Shown one piece after another: positions 25,863 through 36,276 of a DNA stretch of 36,292 nt (positions within the stretch are counted from its first letter, which is position 1; each line of letters begins with the position of its first letter). The notes under the pieces were generated by a model that worked only from the letters and a program-made list of their open reading frames with translations, was not told the DNA's origin and did not search any database. The position numbers were made by a program, and so were the translations under genes. The stretch is from Sphingomonadaceae bacterium (lineage in GTDB: Bacteria; Pseudomonadota; Alphaproteobacteria; Sphingomonadales; Sphingomonadaceae): NCBI GenBank assembly GCA_947463325.1, contig CANHQT010000023.1, positions 1-36,292 on the forward strand, read 5' to 3'.

Positions 25863-26417
25863 GTGGAGCACTCCGGCGGCATGCAGGCAAGTCTGGCAGG
25901 GCGCTATGCGCGCGCACTGTTCGATCTTGCGCAGGATAGCGGCAGCCTCGCTGCCGTGGAAAAGTCCATGACGCGAATCGGCGATGCGCTTGCAGGTTCG
26001 GCAGAGCTGAAGGCGCTGGTTACCAGCCCGGTCGTCAGCCGCACTGATGCCGCCCGCGCAATTGCCGCCGTTTCAAAGAAGCTCTCCCTCGATCCGCTCA
26101 CCGGCAATTTCCTCGGCGTGCTCGCCAAGAACCGCCGTCTCGGCAAGCTGGCCGAAGTCGTTCGTGCCTTTGCGAGCATGACGGCCGCGCACCGCGGCGA
26201 AGTCAGCGCCGATGTCACGTCCGCCCACCCGCTCGATAAAGCTCAGGTCGAAGCACTCAAGACCAAGCTCAAGAGCCGCCTCGGTCGTGACGTGGCGGTC
26301 AATCTCACAGTTGATCCCGCCATCCTTGGCGGGCTCGTCGTCAAGGTCGGCTCGCGCCTCATGGACGCGTCGATCCACACCCGTCTCAACACTCTCGCAG
26401 CTGCGATGAAAGGCTGA
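25863..26417 (+). CDS. atpH: ATP synthase F1 subunit delta
   Basis: Stator subunit linking the F1 alpha subunits to the peripheral stalk b subunits. 184 residues from GTG 25863 ([20 protein letters not shown]), which matches the start of sphingomonad delta subunits; the upstream ORF start at 25734 adds non-family residues and ATG 25881 would cut into helix 1. The N-terminal six-helix domain has [11 protein letters not shown], and the C-terminal block contains [32 protein letters not shown]. First gene of atpHAGDC; 3 bp before atpA. Confidence 0.95.
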   Translation: MEHSGGMQASLAGRYARALFDLAQDSGSLAAVEKSMTRIGDALAGSAELKALVTSPVVSRTDAARAIAAVSKKLSLDPLTGNFLGVLAKNRRLGKLAEVVRAFASMTAAHRGEVSADVTSAHPLDKAQVEALKTKLKSRLGRDVAVNLTVDPAILGGLVVKVGSRLMDASIHTRLNTLAAAMKG

Positions 26418-27950
<1,533 letters not shown>

Positions 27951-27956
27951 TCGGTG

Positions 27957-28007
27957 CCCCGGCGAAAGTCGGGGACTTTCTGCACTCAGTTCCGGCCACG
28001 GCCGGAA
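27957..28007 (+). other. Intercistronic RNA hairpins between atpA and atpG, two mutually exclusive
   Basis: Hairpin A: CCCCGGC (27957-27963), GAAA tetraloop, GTCGGGG (27968-27974), one G-U pair. Hairpin B: GAAAGTC (27964-27970), GGG, GACTTTC (27974-27980); it uses the loop and 3' arm of A, so only one can form. Hairpin C: TTCCGGCC (27990-27997), AC, GGCCGGAA (28000-28007), just before the atpG SD (GGGA near 28011). They may tune subunit ratios or mRNA processing. Confidence 0.55.
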
Positions 28008-28020
28008 TACGGGATAGACA

Positions 28021-28896
28021 ATGGCAACGCTGAAGGAACTCAAGGGCCGCATCTCCTCGGTCAAATCGACCCAGAAGATCACCAAGGCCAAGAAGATGGT
28101 CGCATCGGCCAAGCTGCGCCGTGCCCAAGCGGCGGCTGAAGCTGGTCGCCCCTATGCCTCGCGGCTTGAAAGCGTCGTCGCAAGTCTTGCCGCCAAGGTC
28201 GGCAAGTCGGACAGCGCACCAAAGCTGCTCGCCGGAACCGGCAAGGATCAGGTGCACCTGCTGCTCGTCCTTAACTCGGACCGCGGCCTTGCTGGCGCGT
28301 TCAACTCGAACATCGTCAAGGCCGCGCGTGACAAGGCACAGTCGCTGCTGGCCGAGGGCAAGACGGTAAAGTTCATGCTGGTTGGCCGCAAAGGTCGCCC
28401 GGTCATCAACCGTCTCTTCCCGAAGATGACCGTCGCAACCTACGACACCACCGGCTTCCGCGATTTAGGCTTTGCCAATGCCGCGGAGATCAACGAGCAG
28501 CTGATGGCGATGTATGAGGCGGGCGAATTTGATGTCGCGCATCTCTTCTTCTCCAAATTCCGCTCGGCACTGCTTCAGGAAGCGACCGGTCAGCAGATCA
28601 TCCCCGTGGCGATGAATGCCGACGCTCCCGCCGCTGGCGGTGCTGCGGTCGAATATGAGCCCGACGAAGAAGCTATCCTCGCTGACCTGCTGCCGCGCAA
28701 CGTGACGGTGCAGATCTTCAAGGGCCTGCTGGAAAATGCCGCGTCCGAACAGGGCGCATCGATGACCGCCATGGACAATGCCACCCGCAACGCCGGCGAT
28801 CTCATCAACAAGCTCACCATCCAGTATAATCGCAGCCGTCAGGCCGCGATTACCAAGGAACTCATCGAAATCATTTCGGGCGCGGAAGCGCTCTAA
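28021..28896 (+). CDS. atpG: ATP synthase F1 subunit gamma
   Basis: Central rotor shaft of F1. 291 residues. The N-terminal helix has [20 protein letters not shown] followed by [10 protein letters not shown]. The middle Rossmann-like region has [16 protein letters not shown]. The C-terminal helix has the conserved [20 protein letters not shown] and [18 protein letters not shown]. The start is 70 bp after atpA, unlike the tight spacing elsewhere in the operon. Confidence 0.98.
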   Translation: MATLKELKGRISSVKSTQKITKAKKMVASAKLRRAQAAAEAGRPYASRLESVVASLAAKVGKSDSAPKLLAGTGKDQVHLLLVLNSDRGLAGAFNSNIVKAARDKAQSLLAEGKTVKFMLVGRKGRPVINRLFPKMTVATYDTTGFRDLGFANAAEINEQLMAMYEAGEFDVAHLFFSKFRSALLQEATGQQIIPVAMNADAPAAGGAAVEYEPDEEAILADLLPRNVTVQIFKGLLENAASEQGASMTAMDNATRNAGDLINKLTIQYNRSRQAAITKELIEIISGAEAL

Positions 28897-30450
<1,554 letters not shown>

Positions 30451-30458
30451 ACCTAATT

Positions 30459-30494
30459 CCCCCCCCCCTTTGCGGGGGAGGGGCCTTCCGGAAG
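30459..30494 (+). other. C10 tract hairpin and palindrome over the atpC ribosome-binding site
   Basis: A run of ten C (30459-30468) can pair with GGGGG-A-GGGG (30474-30483) as a strong bulged hairpin. The adjacent palindrome CTTCCGGAAG (30485-30494) includes GGAAG, the likely SD of atpC. This could set the low stoichiometry of epsilon relative to beta. The C-run is prone to length variation. Confidence 0.45.
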
Positions 30495-30499
30495 AGATT

Positions 30500-30751
30500 A
30501 TGCTCCAGTTCGATCTCGTCACACCCACCGCCCTCGTCCGTTCGGAAGAGGTGTATATGGTGACTGTCCCCGGCAGCGAGGGCGACTTCGGTGTGCTCGA
30601 AGGACACGCCCCTTTCATGTCAACGGTAAAGGCTGGCGAGCTGGCGATCTACAAGAGCGCAGGGAGCGAGCCAGAGCGCCTCACCATTGAAGGCGGCTTT
30701 GCCGAGGTCAACGAGCGCGGCCTCACTATCCTCGCTGAAAAGGTCGGCTAA
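30500..30751 (+). CDS. atpC: ATP synthase F1 subunit epsilon, short form
   Basis: Rotor subunit at the foot of gamma. The 83-residue protein from ATG 30500 covers only the N-terminal beta-sandwich ([58 protein letters not shown]). Most bacterial epsilon subunits are 130-140 residues with a C-terminal two-helix hairpin that inhibits ATP hydrolysis; that domain is absent. SD GGAAGAG lies 5-8 bases upstream. The longer ORF from 30362 is overlap with atpD. Its stop overlaps the end of an opposing small gene. Confidence 0.93.
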   Translation: MLQFDLVTPTALVRSEEVYMVTVPGSEGDFGVLEGHAPFMSTVKAGELAIYKSAGSEPERLTIEGGFAEVNERGLTILAEKVG

Positions 30752-30968
30752 CCCTTTTCCCCTGACCGAGCGCCGTCACGGTCCCGGAAAACGAAGCTCT
30801 GCATCGCAAGATAGGTGCCGGTAGCGAGGAAGGGCAGCAGCAGCCGCAGCGCGCGCTGGCGGAAAACAAGGCCGCCAATCGACTGGAAATTGAACAGCGC
30901 TCCCAATGCGGTGGATCCTGCCGCAAGGGCGGCTACTTTGCCGCATTCCCCCGCAGATAGGCGGACAT
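30748..30968 (-). pseudogene. Frameshifted small membrane-protein gene
   Basis: On the minus strand ATG 30968 opens MSAYLRGNAAK and meets TAG at 30933-30935. One base out of frame the reading resumes as VAALAAGSTALGALFNF, passes through a hydrophobic region with RLLLPFLATGTYLAMQSFVF, and ends GEKG at 30748. Codon use in the second part has strong third-position G/C, as in real genes here. A single missing base near 30934-30938 would join both into a protein of about 73 residues with one or two membrane segments. It may be a true pseudogene, a sequencing error or a frameshifted gene. I do not recognise the family. No SD is evident. Confidence 0.42.
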
Positions 30969-30988
30969 GGTTAACGCGACGTAACCAT
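30967..30988. promoter_or_regulatory. Inverted repeat ATGGTTA-N8-TAACCAT, possible CtrA-type site
   Basis: Perfect 7-bp arms at 30967-30973 and 30982-30988. The minus strand contains TTAACCAT, which resembles a CtrA half-site of alphaproteobacteria. It overlaps the start of the frameshifted small gene and touches the stop of the transporter gene. Weak evidence. Confidence 0.3.
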
Positions 30989-31893
30989 CACCCGCGGCGG
31001 CGCAGCGGCATCGGGAATTGGGCGCGCCAAAGCATCAATCCGGCCATGATGATGAGCAAAGTGCCACCAATTGCTACGGCATCGGGAAAATCACCAAACA
31101 CCATGGCCCCAATCAGCAGTGCGACGATAATTTGCACATAGCTGGCCGGCGCGATGGTCGCCGCGGAGGCCCGCATCGTACCGAGGAAAATGAGATAATG
31201 GGCTGCACTTGCGCTGACTGCCACCAATGCGCAACGTGCCACCACTGTCCAGTCAGGCATGCTCAGCTGAAGCGAAGCGATTCCACTGGCGACACCGATG
31301 CCCATGGCCACTAGCTGAAAGGGCGCGGCCCAGGCAGCAGCCCAGAACTGTGCAGCAACCGGCGGCACATCCTGCGCGGTGGCGCGGTTGACGAGAAAGA
31401 ACCCGGCCATCGCAAAGGCAGCGATCAGCGGCATCAGTGCTGCCGGGCCCAGATCCAGGAAATTGGGCCGGAGCACGATGGCGACACCCGCGCTCGCCAA
31501 AAGAAGTGCAAGCCAGCTGATCGCCGGGATCCTCTCCCGCAACAGCAACGCCGAGAGCAGCGCAACAATTGCCGGTGTCGCAAAGGAGATCGCCGTCGCC
31601 TCCGCCAAAGGCATGACGAAGATAGAAAGAAAGAAAAGTAGCGAGGCAAAGGCCAGCATAAACCCGCGGGCGACCTGCAGCCAGGGCCGGGGCGCTACGA
31701 AGCCTGCCCTTCCTTGCTGCTTTGCTACCAATGCACCGAGGAGCAGCGCACCCAAGGAAAAGCGTAGCGCCGCTATCGCCGTGCCCGCCCATTCGTCGCC
31801 CATTGTCTTGATGACAGCGTCGCCACAAGAAAGCAGCGCGAACCCCAAAAGCGCCAGCAGCAAACCACTGCTTTCCCGTTCCTTGAAGGTCGA
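30988..31893 (-). CDS. EamA/DMT-family transporter (first of two)
   Basis: Inner-membrane protein of 301 residues with about ten predicted transmembrane helices in two EamA repeats. Typical are PLAEATAISFATPAIVALLS and the second-half LGTMRASAATIAPASYVQIIVALLIGAMVFGD. The family exports amino acids, purines or other small metabolites; the substrate is not predictable. GTG 31893 (VSTFKERESSGLLLALLG) is chosen because GGGGA lies 7 bases upstream; GTG 31938 is less likely. It is divergent from the cpaF-like gene across 157 bp. A second EamA gene lies at 35340; the two share organisation but are not close duplicates. Confidence 0.88.
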   Translation of the reverse strand, partial: STFKERESSGLLLALLGFALLSCGDAVIKTMGDEWAGTAIAALRFSLGALLLGALVAKQQGRAGFVAPRPWLQVARGFMLAFASLLFFLSIFVMPLAEATAISFATPAIVALLSALLLRERIPAISWLALLLASAGVAIVLRPNFLDLGPAALMPLIAAFAMAGFFLVNRATAQDVPPVAAQFWAAAWAAPFQLVAMGIGVASGIASLQLSMPDWTVVARCALVAVSASAAHYLIFLGTMRASAATIAPASYVQIIVALLIGAMVFGDFPDAVAIGGTLLIIMAGLMLWRAQFPMPLRRRG

Positions 31894-31954
31894 CACTTGC
31901 TGATCCCCATCCGCGCCGGCCCGGCGACATTCGCCCACCGCCCATGCGCGGCCA

Positions 31955-31969
31955 TTAAATCCTTGTCAA
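31955..31969 (+). promoter_or_regulatory. CtrA-like motif upstream of cpaF
   Basis: TTAA-N7-TCAA, 7 of 8 positions matching the CtrA full site TTAA-N7-TTAA. It lies 82 bp before the cpaF ATG, in the gap between two divergent genes. A -35-like TTGTCA overlaps it at 31963, but no good -10 follows. Confidence 0.28.
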
Positions 31970-32050
31970 AACTTTCACCTTATTTCCACGAGCTGCATCC
32001 GTTGCCGCGCGATCCGTTCCGCACTCGGTTGTTACAGGGAGTTGTATGGA

Positions 32051-33556
32051 ATGAGTGCATTCGGCCGTCGACCCGGGCAACAGGCACCGCGTCCCGCATT
32101 CGGAGTCGCGCGCCCTATGCAAGGACCAGGGCCCGGCGCGCCTCGCGAAGAAGGCGGGGCACAGTTCCCGCCGATCGAGCCTTCGGCGCTGCCGCCGATT
32201 GCGGATCCCCATGCCGTTCCCGCCGATGATGCCATGCAGCGCCTCAACACGCGCATGACCACCGATTACTCGGACGATGCGCGCCCTCAGGGGTTCGAGG
32301 CGTCTGTCCACAAGATCAAGGAACAGGTGCTCCCGCGCCTGCTTGAGCGCGTAGACCCTGAGGCGGCGGCGACACTGAGCAAGGATGAGCTGACCGAGGA
32401 ATTCCGGCCGATCATTCTTGAGGTGCTGGCAGAGCTCAAGATTACGCTCAACCGGCGGGAACAGTTCGCGCTCGAAAAGGTGCTGGTTGACGAGCTGCTC
32501 GGATTCGGGCCGCTCGAAGAGCTGCTCAACGATGCCGACGTCAGCGACATCATGATCAACGGGCCGGACCAGACCTATATCGAAAAGAAGGGCAAGCTCA
32601 CCCTGTCCGGCGTTGTCTTCCGTGACGAAGAGCATCTGTTCCAGATCGCCCAACGCATTGTGAACCAGGTTGGCCGCCGCGTTGACCAGACGACACCGCT
32701 GGCTGACGCCCGCCTCAAGGACGGCAGCCGCGTCAACGTCATCGTGCCACCTCTGTCTCTGCGCGGCACGGCCATTTCGATTCGTAAATTCTCGGCCAAG
32801 CCGATCACACTCGACATGCTGCGCGATTGGAATGCGATGTCGAACAAGATGTGCACCGCGCTCAAGATCGCGGGCGCGTGCCGCATGAACATCGTCATCT
32901 CCGGCGGTACGGGCTCGGGTAAGACGACAATGCTCAACGCTTTGTCGAAAATGATCGACCCGGGAGAGCGCGTCATCACCATCGAAGACGCGGCCGAACT
33001 TCGTCTGCAGCAGCCGCACTGGCTGCCGCTCGAAACCCGCCCGCCAAACCTAGAGGGTCAGGGCGCAATCACCATCGGTGACCTCGTCAAGAACGCGCTG
33101 CGTATGCGCCCCGATCGGATCATCCTGGGCGAGATCCGCGGCCAGGAGTGTTTCGACCTGCTCGCCGCCATGAACACCGGCCACGATGGTTCCATGTGTA
33201 CGCTGCACGCCAACAGCCCGCGCGAATGCCTCGGTCGTATGGAAAACATGATCCTGATGGGGGACATCAAGATCCCCAAGGAAGCGATCAGCCGGCAGAT
33301 CGCCGACTCCGTCGACCTGATCGTCCAGATCAAGCGTCTGCGGGACGGTTCTCGCCGCGTGACGTCCATCACCGAAGTGATCGGGATGGAAGGCGACGTG
33401 ATCGTGACGCAGGAATTGTTCAAGTTCGAATATCTGGACGAGGACAAGGACGGCAAGATCATCGGCGAATATCGCGCCCTTGGCCTGCGCCCCTACACGC
33501 TCGAAAAAGCACGCCAGTTCGGCTTCGATCAGCCGTTCCTCGAATCCTGCCTGTAA
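32051..33556 (+). CDS. CpaF/TadA-type pilus assembly ATPase
   Basis: Hexameric secretion ATPase that powers Flp/Tad pilus assembly from the cytoplasmic face. 502 residues. A Pro/Gly-rich N-terminal tail (about 1-60) precedes the N-terminal domain. The RecA-like domain has Walker A GGTGSGKT (285-292), the Asp box ITIEDAAEL (310-317), Walker B RIILGEIRG (Glu361) and the His box GHDGSMCTLHAN (377-388), so it should be active. ATG 32051 has GGGAG 9 bases upstream; TTG 32042 is unlikely. No other tad/cpa genes (pilin, CpaA-E, TadB/C) lie in the window, so it is separated from its partners or serves elsewhere. It converges on the vanX-like gene. Confidence 0.93.
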   Translation: MSAFGRRPGQQAPRPAFGVARPMQGPGPGAPREEGGAQFPPIEPSALPPIADPHAVPADDAMQRLNTRMTTDYSDDARPQGFEASVHKIKEQVLPRLLERVDPEAAATLSKDELTEEFRPIILEVLAELKITLNRREQFALEKVLVDELLGFGPLEELLNDADVSDIMINGPDQTYIEKKGKLTLSGVVFRDEEHLFQIAQRIVNQVGRRVDQTTPLADARLKDGSRVNVIVPPLSLRGTAISIRKFSAKPITLDMLRDWNAMSNKMCTALKIAGACRMNIVISGGTGSGKTTMLNALSKMIDPGERVITIEDAAELRLQQPHWLPLETRPPNLEGQGAITIGDLVKNALRMRPDRIILGEIRGQECFDLLAAMNTGHDGSMCTLHANSPRECLGRMENMILMGDIKIPKEAISRQIADSVDLIVQIKRLRDGSRRVTSITEVIGMEGDVIVTQELFKFEYLDEDKDGKIIGEYRALGLRPYTLEKARQFGFDQPFLESCL

Positions 33557-33568
33557 CGGTCGGGCACT

Positions 33569-34237
33569 TCAGGCGAGCGGCTGGTCCATGATCGGGTACA
33601 GCCGCCAGTCGCGCCAATCATAGTGCCACCATTCGTTGGGCAGGGGGATAAATCCTTCGCGCACCATCCACCCTTCGAGGCGTGCAGCATTGGCCAGCGC
33701 CTCTCCGCTCGCGGCCATGTTGCTGCGATATGCGGCGGGCGTAAAATCGTCATAATCACTCGGCATTTCGACCGGGACGCCGCCGCGATGGAGCGTCAGG
33801 TCGATGGCGCAGCCGCGGTTGTGACGTGATCCGTTGGCCGGGTTGGCGACAAACTCTCGCTGCGCCTCGGGTGTTTCATCCCACATCATCTTGGTGACGC
33901 GCCAAGGGCGATAGGCATCAAAGATGAGCAGACCGAACCCTTCCGCCTCGGCGCGGGTCTGGACGCGGGACAAGGCCTCTGCCGCCGGGCGCTGTGCCAT
34001 CGCGCGGGCAACCGGGTAAAGCACGCGGCGCATGAAATTGTTGGTGGTCGCATAGCGAATATCGAGCCTGAAGCGAGGATCGAACGCGGCCAGATCAACA
34101 AGGTCGGGCGTCCCGGTCGCGCGTGGATCGACCGGCATGGTCACGGCCGGAGCCACGGGCCCGCGAGTCATGCATCCAGCGAGCCCCGCTACGAGCGCCG
34201 AGCCAATGAAAAGGCGGCGAGAAAGCTGGACGGTCAC
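33569..34237 (-). CDS. VanX-like D-Ala-D-Ala dipeptidase, predicted Tat lipoprotein
   Basis: Zinc dipeptidase of the M15D family; hydrolyses D-alanyl-D-alanine, here probably for periplasmic peptidoglycan dipeptide recycling rather than vancomycin resistance, as no vanA/vanH partners are present. 222 residues from GTG 34237. The N-terminus QLSRRLFIGSALVAGLAGC has a twin-arginine SRRLFIG motif and lipobox LAGC (Cys22). Active-site parts: DAYRPW (Arg110), SRHNRGCAIDLTL (His139, Asp146) and EWWHYDW (Glu202, His205), with VanX spacing. The GTG overlaps the stop of the upstream small membrane gene (GTGA), so it is coupled. The longer ORF from 34309 would add unlike residues. Confidence 0.88.
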   Translation of the reverse strand: MTVQLSRRLFIGSALVAGLAGCMTRGPVAPAVTMPVDPRATGTPDLVDLAAFDPRFRLDIRYATTNNFMRRVLYPVARAMAQRPAAEALSRVQTRAEAEGFGLLIFDAYRPWRVTKMMWDETPEAQREFVANPANGSRHNRGCAIDLTLHRGGVPVEMPSDYDDFTPAAYRSNMAASGEALANAARLEGWMVREGFIPLPNEWWHYDWRDWRLYPIMDQPLA

Positions 34238-34422
34238 AGCACACCCTTCATCGCCAGTGCGGTGGCGAACAGGGCCGTGATCATTCCGAGGATCGATACC
34301 ATTGGCCAAGGCATGAAGCCCACTGCCTCAAGATTCTTGCGGCGATTGCGCTTCCGTTCGGCGATGCTGGCAATCGCCACCACTGCAACCGATGCGCCTG
34401 CGATCAGATAGCCTGTTTGCAC
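34234..34422 (-). CDS. Small two-helix membrane protein
   Basis: 62 residues with two hydrophobic segments, YLIAGASVAVVAIASI (about 5-20) and MVSILGMITALFATALAM (about 41-58), joined by a very basic loop (ERKRNRRKN) that should be cytoplasmic, so both ends would face the periplasm. I do not recognise a named family. GTG 34422 has GAGGG about 5 bases upstream. Its stop overlaps the start of the VanX-like gene by 4 bp, suggesting a functional or at least expression link with it. It is divergent from the methyltransferase gene across 57 bp. Confidence 0.72.
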   Translation of the reverse strand: MQTGYLIAGASVAVVAIASIAERKRNRRKNLEAVGFMPWPMVSILGMITALFATALAMKGVL

Positions 34423-34479
34423 TTAACCCTCTTGGCCTTAGGAAGAAGGCCGGTTCCCCCGACCGACAGGAGAGAGATA

Positions 34480-35343
34480 ATGGCCATTCGTGTTGCAACT
34501 GCAAGCCTTGCTGCAACCCTGCTTGCTGCGCTTGCTACGCCCGTCGCCCTTGCACAGGATCATTCAGCGCATGACAGCCGTGATGCTGCGACGCAATCCG
34601 CGCACCGCGCGATTGCTGCTGCGGTCGCTGCACCAACAAGGACAGAGACCAACCGGCCGCGCGATCGCTGGCGCCAGCCCGCCGAAACGCTGGCTTTTTT
34701 CCGTGTCCAGCCCGGTGAGACGATCGTCGAACTGTGGCCGGGCGGCGGCTGGTATACGGAAATCCTCGCCCCTCTGACTCGTGATGGCGGTGGCACACTC
34801 TATGCTGCCGCGCCCTGGGAACGCGGCCTCAACAATGTCCGCACGCGGCAGAGCAACGACGCGGCAACCTATGGCCATATCCGCCTCGCCGAATTCCCTT
34901 CCCCGGCCGGTAGTGCCAACCCCCGCGTCCCCGACGGCAGCGCCGATGTCGTGCTGACCTTCCGCAATGTCCACAACTGGCGTTTCGGCGGCACCGACAA
35001 TGCCGCAGAGGCATTCCGACAGATCTTCGCCATGCTCCGTCCCGGCGGGCGTCTCGGCATTGAGGAGCACCGCCTGCCCGAAGACCGCGATTCCGCGCTG
35101 GAGGAAAGCTCCGGCTACATGAAGGTGAGCAGTGTGCGGGCCTTCGCCGAGGCTGCAGGCTTTCGTTACGTCGGATCGAGCGAGATCAACGCCAATCCGA
35201 ATGATACCGCAGACCATCCGCGCGGTGTATGGACATTGCCGCCGAGCCTGCGCGGTGCCGCCGATGACGCCGAGCGCGCGCGCTGGACCGCGATCGGCGA
35301 AAGCGACCGTATGACGCTGTTGTTCGTCAAGCCGGAGAATTGA
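34480..35343 (+). CDS. Exported SAM-methyltransferase-fold protein (COG4798-like)
   Basis: 287 residues. Signal peptide MAIRVATASLAATLLAALAT ends with VALAQ (cleavage near 25/26), so export to the periplasm is predicted. A His-containing DHSAHD stretch follows. The methyltransferase fold shows motif I TIVELWPGGGWYTEILAP (82-98), then VPDGSADVVLTFRNVHNW and LRPGGRLGIEEHR. SAM is not generally available in the periplasm, so it may have lost methylation, bind another ligand, or be cytoplasmic. ATG 34480 has a clear SD AGGAG 7 bases upstream; the 34417 ORF start lacks this. The TTG of the next gene overlaps its stop, so they form one transcript. Confidence 0.85.
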   Translation: MAIRVATASLAATLLAALATPVALAQDHSAHDSRDAATQSAHRAIAAAVAAPTRTETNRPRDRWRQPAETLAFFRVQPGETIVELWPGGGWYTEILAPLTRDGGGTLYAAAPWERGLNNVRTRQSNDAATYGHIRLAEFPSPAGSANPRVPDGSADVVLTFRNVHNWRFGGTDNAAEAFRQIFAMLRPGGRLGIEEHRLPEDRDSALEESSGYMKVSSVRAFAEAAGFRYVGSSEINANPNDTADHPRGVWTLPPSLRGAADDAERARWTAIGESDRMTLLFVKPEN

Positions 35344-36260
35344 GCTCCGTATCCGCCATTGCCGCCCCGCTCCACCGGCCCATTGCGGGCGCGGTGGTGC
35401 GGCTCGCGTCAGTCGCGGTGCTAGCGCTGATGTTCGCGCTGGTGAAGCTCGCCGGCCAGCATGGTGTGCATCTGGTCGAAGCGGTGTTTTATCGACAGGC
35501 TTTTGCCTTGCCGTTCGTAATCGCTTGGGCGGCAATGGGTCCGGGACTGGCAAGCCTCGGAACACGGCGCATTGGCATGCACGCCAGCCGTATGGCGCTG
35601 GGTATATGCGCCATGTCCCTGAACTTTCTCGGCATGATGATGCTGCCGTTGGCCGAAGCAACCGTGATCGGCTTCACCGTGCCCCTGTTTGCGACGATGC
35701 TTGCGGCACTGCTGCTCAAGGAAAAGGTCGGGCCTTGGCGGGCAGGCGCGGTCACGATCGGGTTCATCGGCATCCTGCTCGTGATCCGGCCGGACAGTGC
35801 GGCCATGGCATCGACCGGCGCACTGGTCGCTCTGGCAGGGGCGGTGGCGACAGCCGGGGTCACCATCTTCATCCGCCAGCTGGGCGCGACCGAATCCGCA
35901 GCCACCACCGTTTTCTGGTTCACCGCCCTGTCGATGATCCCGCTGTCAGTGCTGATGCTTTTCTTTGGGCAGCTCCATACGCCGGAGGCTTGGGCCATTC
36001 TCGCTGGCGTCGGCCTGACTGGAGCAATAGCGCAGCTGCTGCTGACTGCGTCGCTGCGCATGGCACCCGTCGCTGTGGTACTCCCCATGGATTACACCGG
36101 CCTCATCTGGGCGAGCCTCGCCGGATATCTGTTATTCTCGGCCTTGCCAGCCCCAGCGACGTTGATGGGTGCGCCGGTGATCATCGCCAGCGGTCTTGCC
36201 ATCCTTTGGCGCGAACACACATTGGGTAAGGTTCGGGAGCGTAATCACCCAGGAAATTAG
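35340..36260 (+). CDS. EamA/DMT-family transporter (second of two)
   Basis: 306 residues with about ten transmembrane helices; the first EamA repeat has LALMFALVKLAGQHGVHLVE and MMLPLAEATVIGFTVPLFAT, the second VGLTGAIAQLLLTASLRMAP and VVLPMDYTGLIWASLAGYLL. Substrate unknown. The start is TTG 35340, overlapping the TGA of the methyltransferase gene; GGAG is just 2-3 bases away, too close for an ideal SD, so initiation by re-starting ribosomes is likely. The organisation is that of the 30988 gene but the sequences are clearly different paralogues. Confidence 0.87.
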   Translation: MSSVSAIAAPLHRPIAGAVVRLASVAVLALMFALVKLAGQHGVHLVEAVFYRQAFALPFVIAWAAMGPGLASLGTRRIGMHASRMALGICAMSLNFLGMMMLPLAEATVIGFTVPLFATMLAALLLKEKVGPWRAGAVTIGFIGILLVIRPDSAAMASTGALVALAGAVATAGVTIFIRQLGATESAATTVFWFTALSMIPLSVLMLFFGQLHTPEAWAILAGVGLTGAIAQLLLTASLRMAPVAVVLPMDYTGLIWASLAGYLLFSALPAPATLMGAPVIIASGLAILWREHTLGKVRERNHPGN

Positions 36261-36270
36261 TCAGGTTTAC

Positions 36271-36276
36271 TTGACA
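36271..36276 (+). promoter_or_regulatory. Consensus -35 box of a gene beyond the window
   Basis: Perfect TTGACA, 11 bp past the transporter stop codon. With a 17-bp spacer its -10 box would start at 36294, just outside the window, so it cannot be confirmed. Confidence 0.35.

Noticed and set aside
30726-30926. 66-codon minus-strand frame after atpC
   Set aside because: Arg/Cys/Ser-rich, low-complexity composition typical of a shadow; a neighbouring frame reads as a natural membrane protein with one frameshift.
33569-34237. Vancomycin-resistance gene cluster
   Set aside because: Only a VanX-like dipeptidase is present, with no VanH or VanA partners; such enzymes are common in Gram-negatives for dipeptide turnover.
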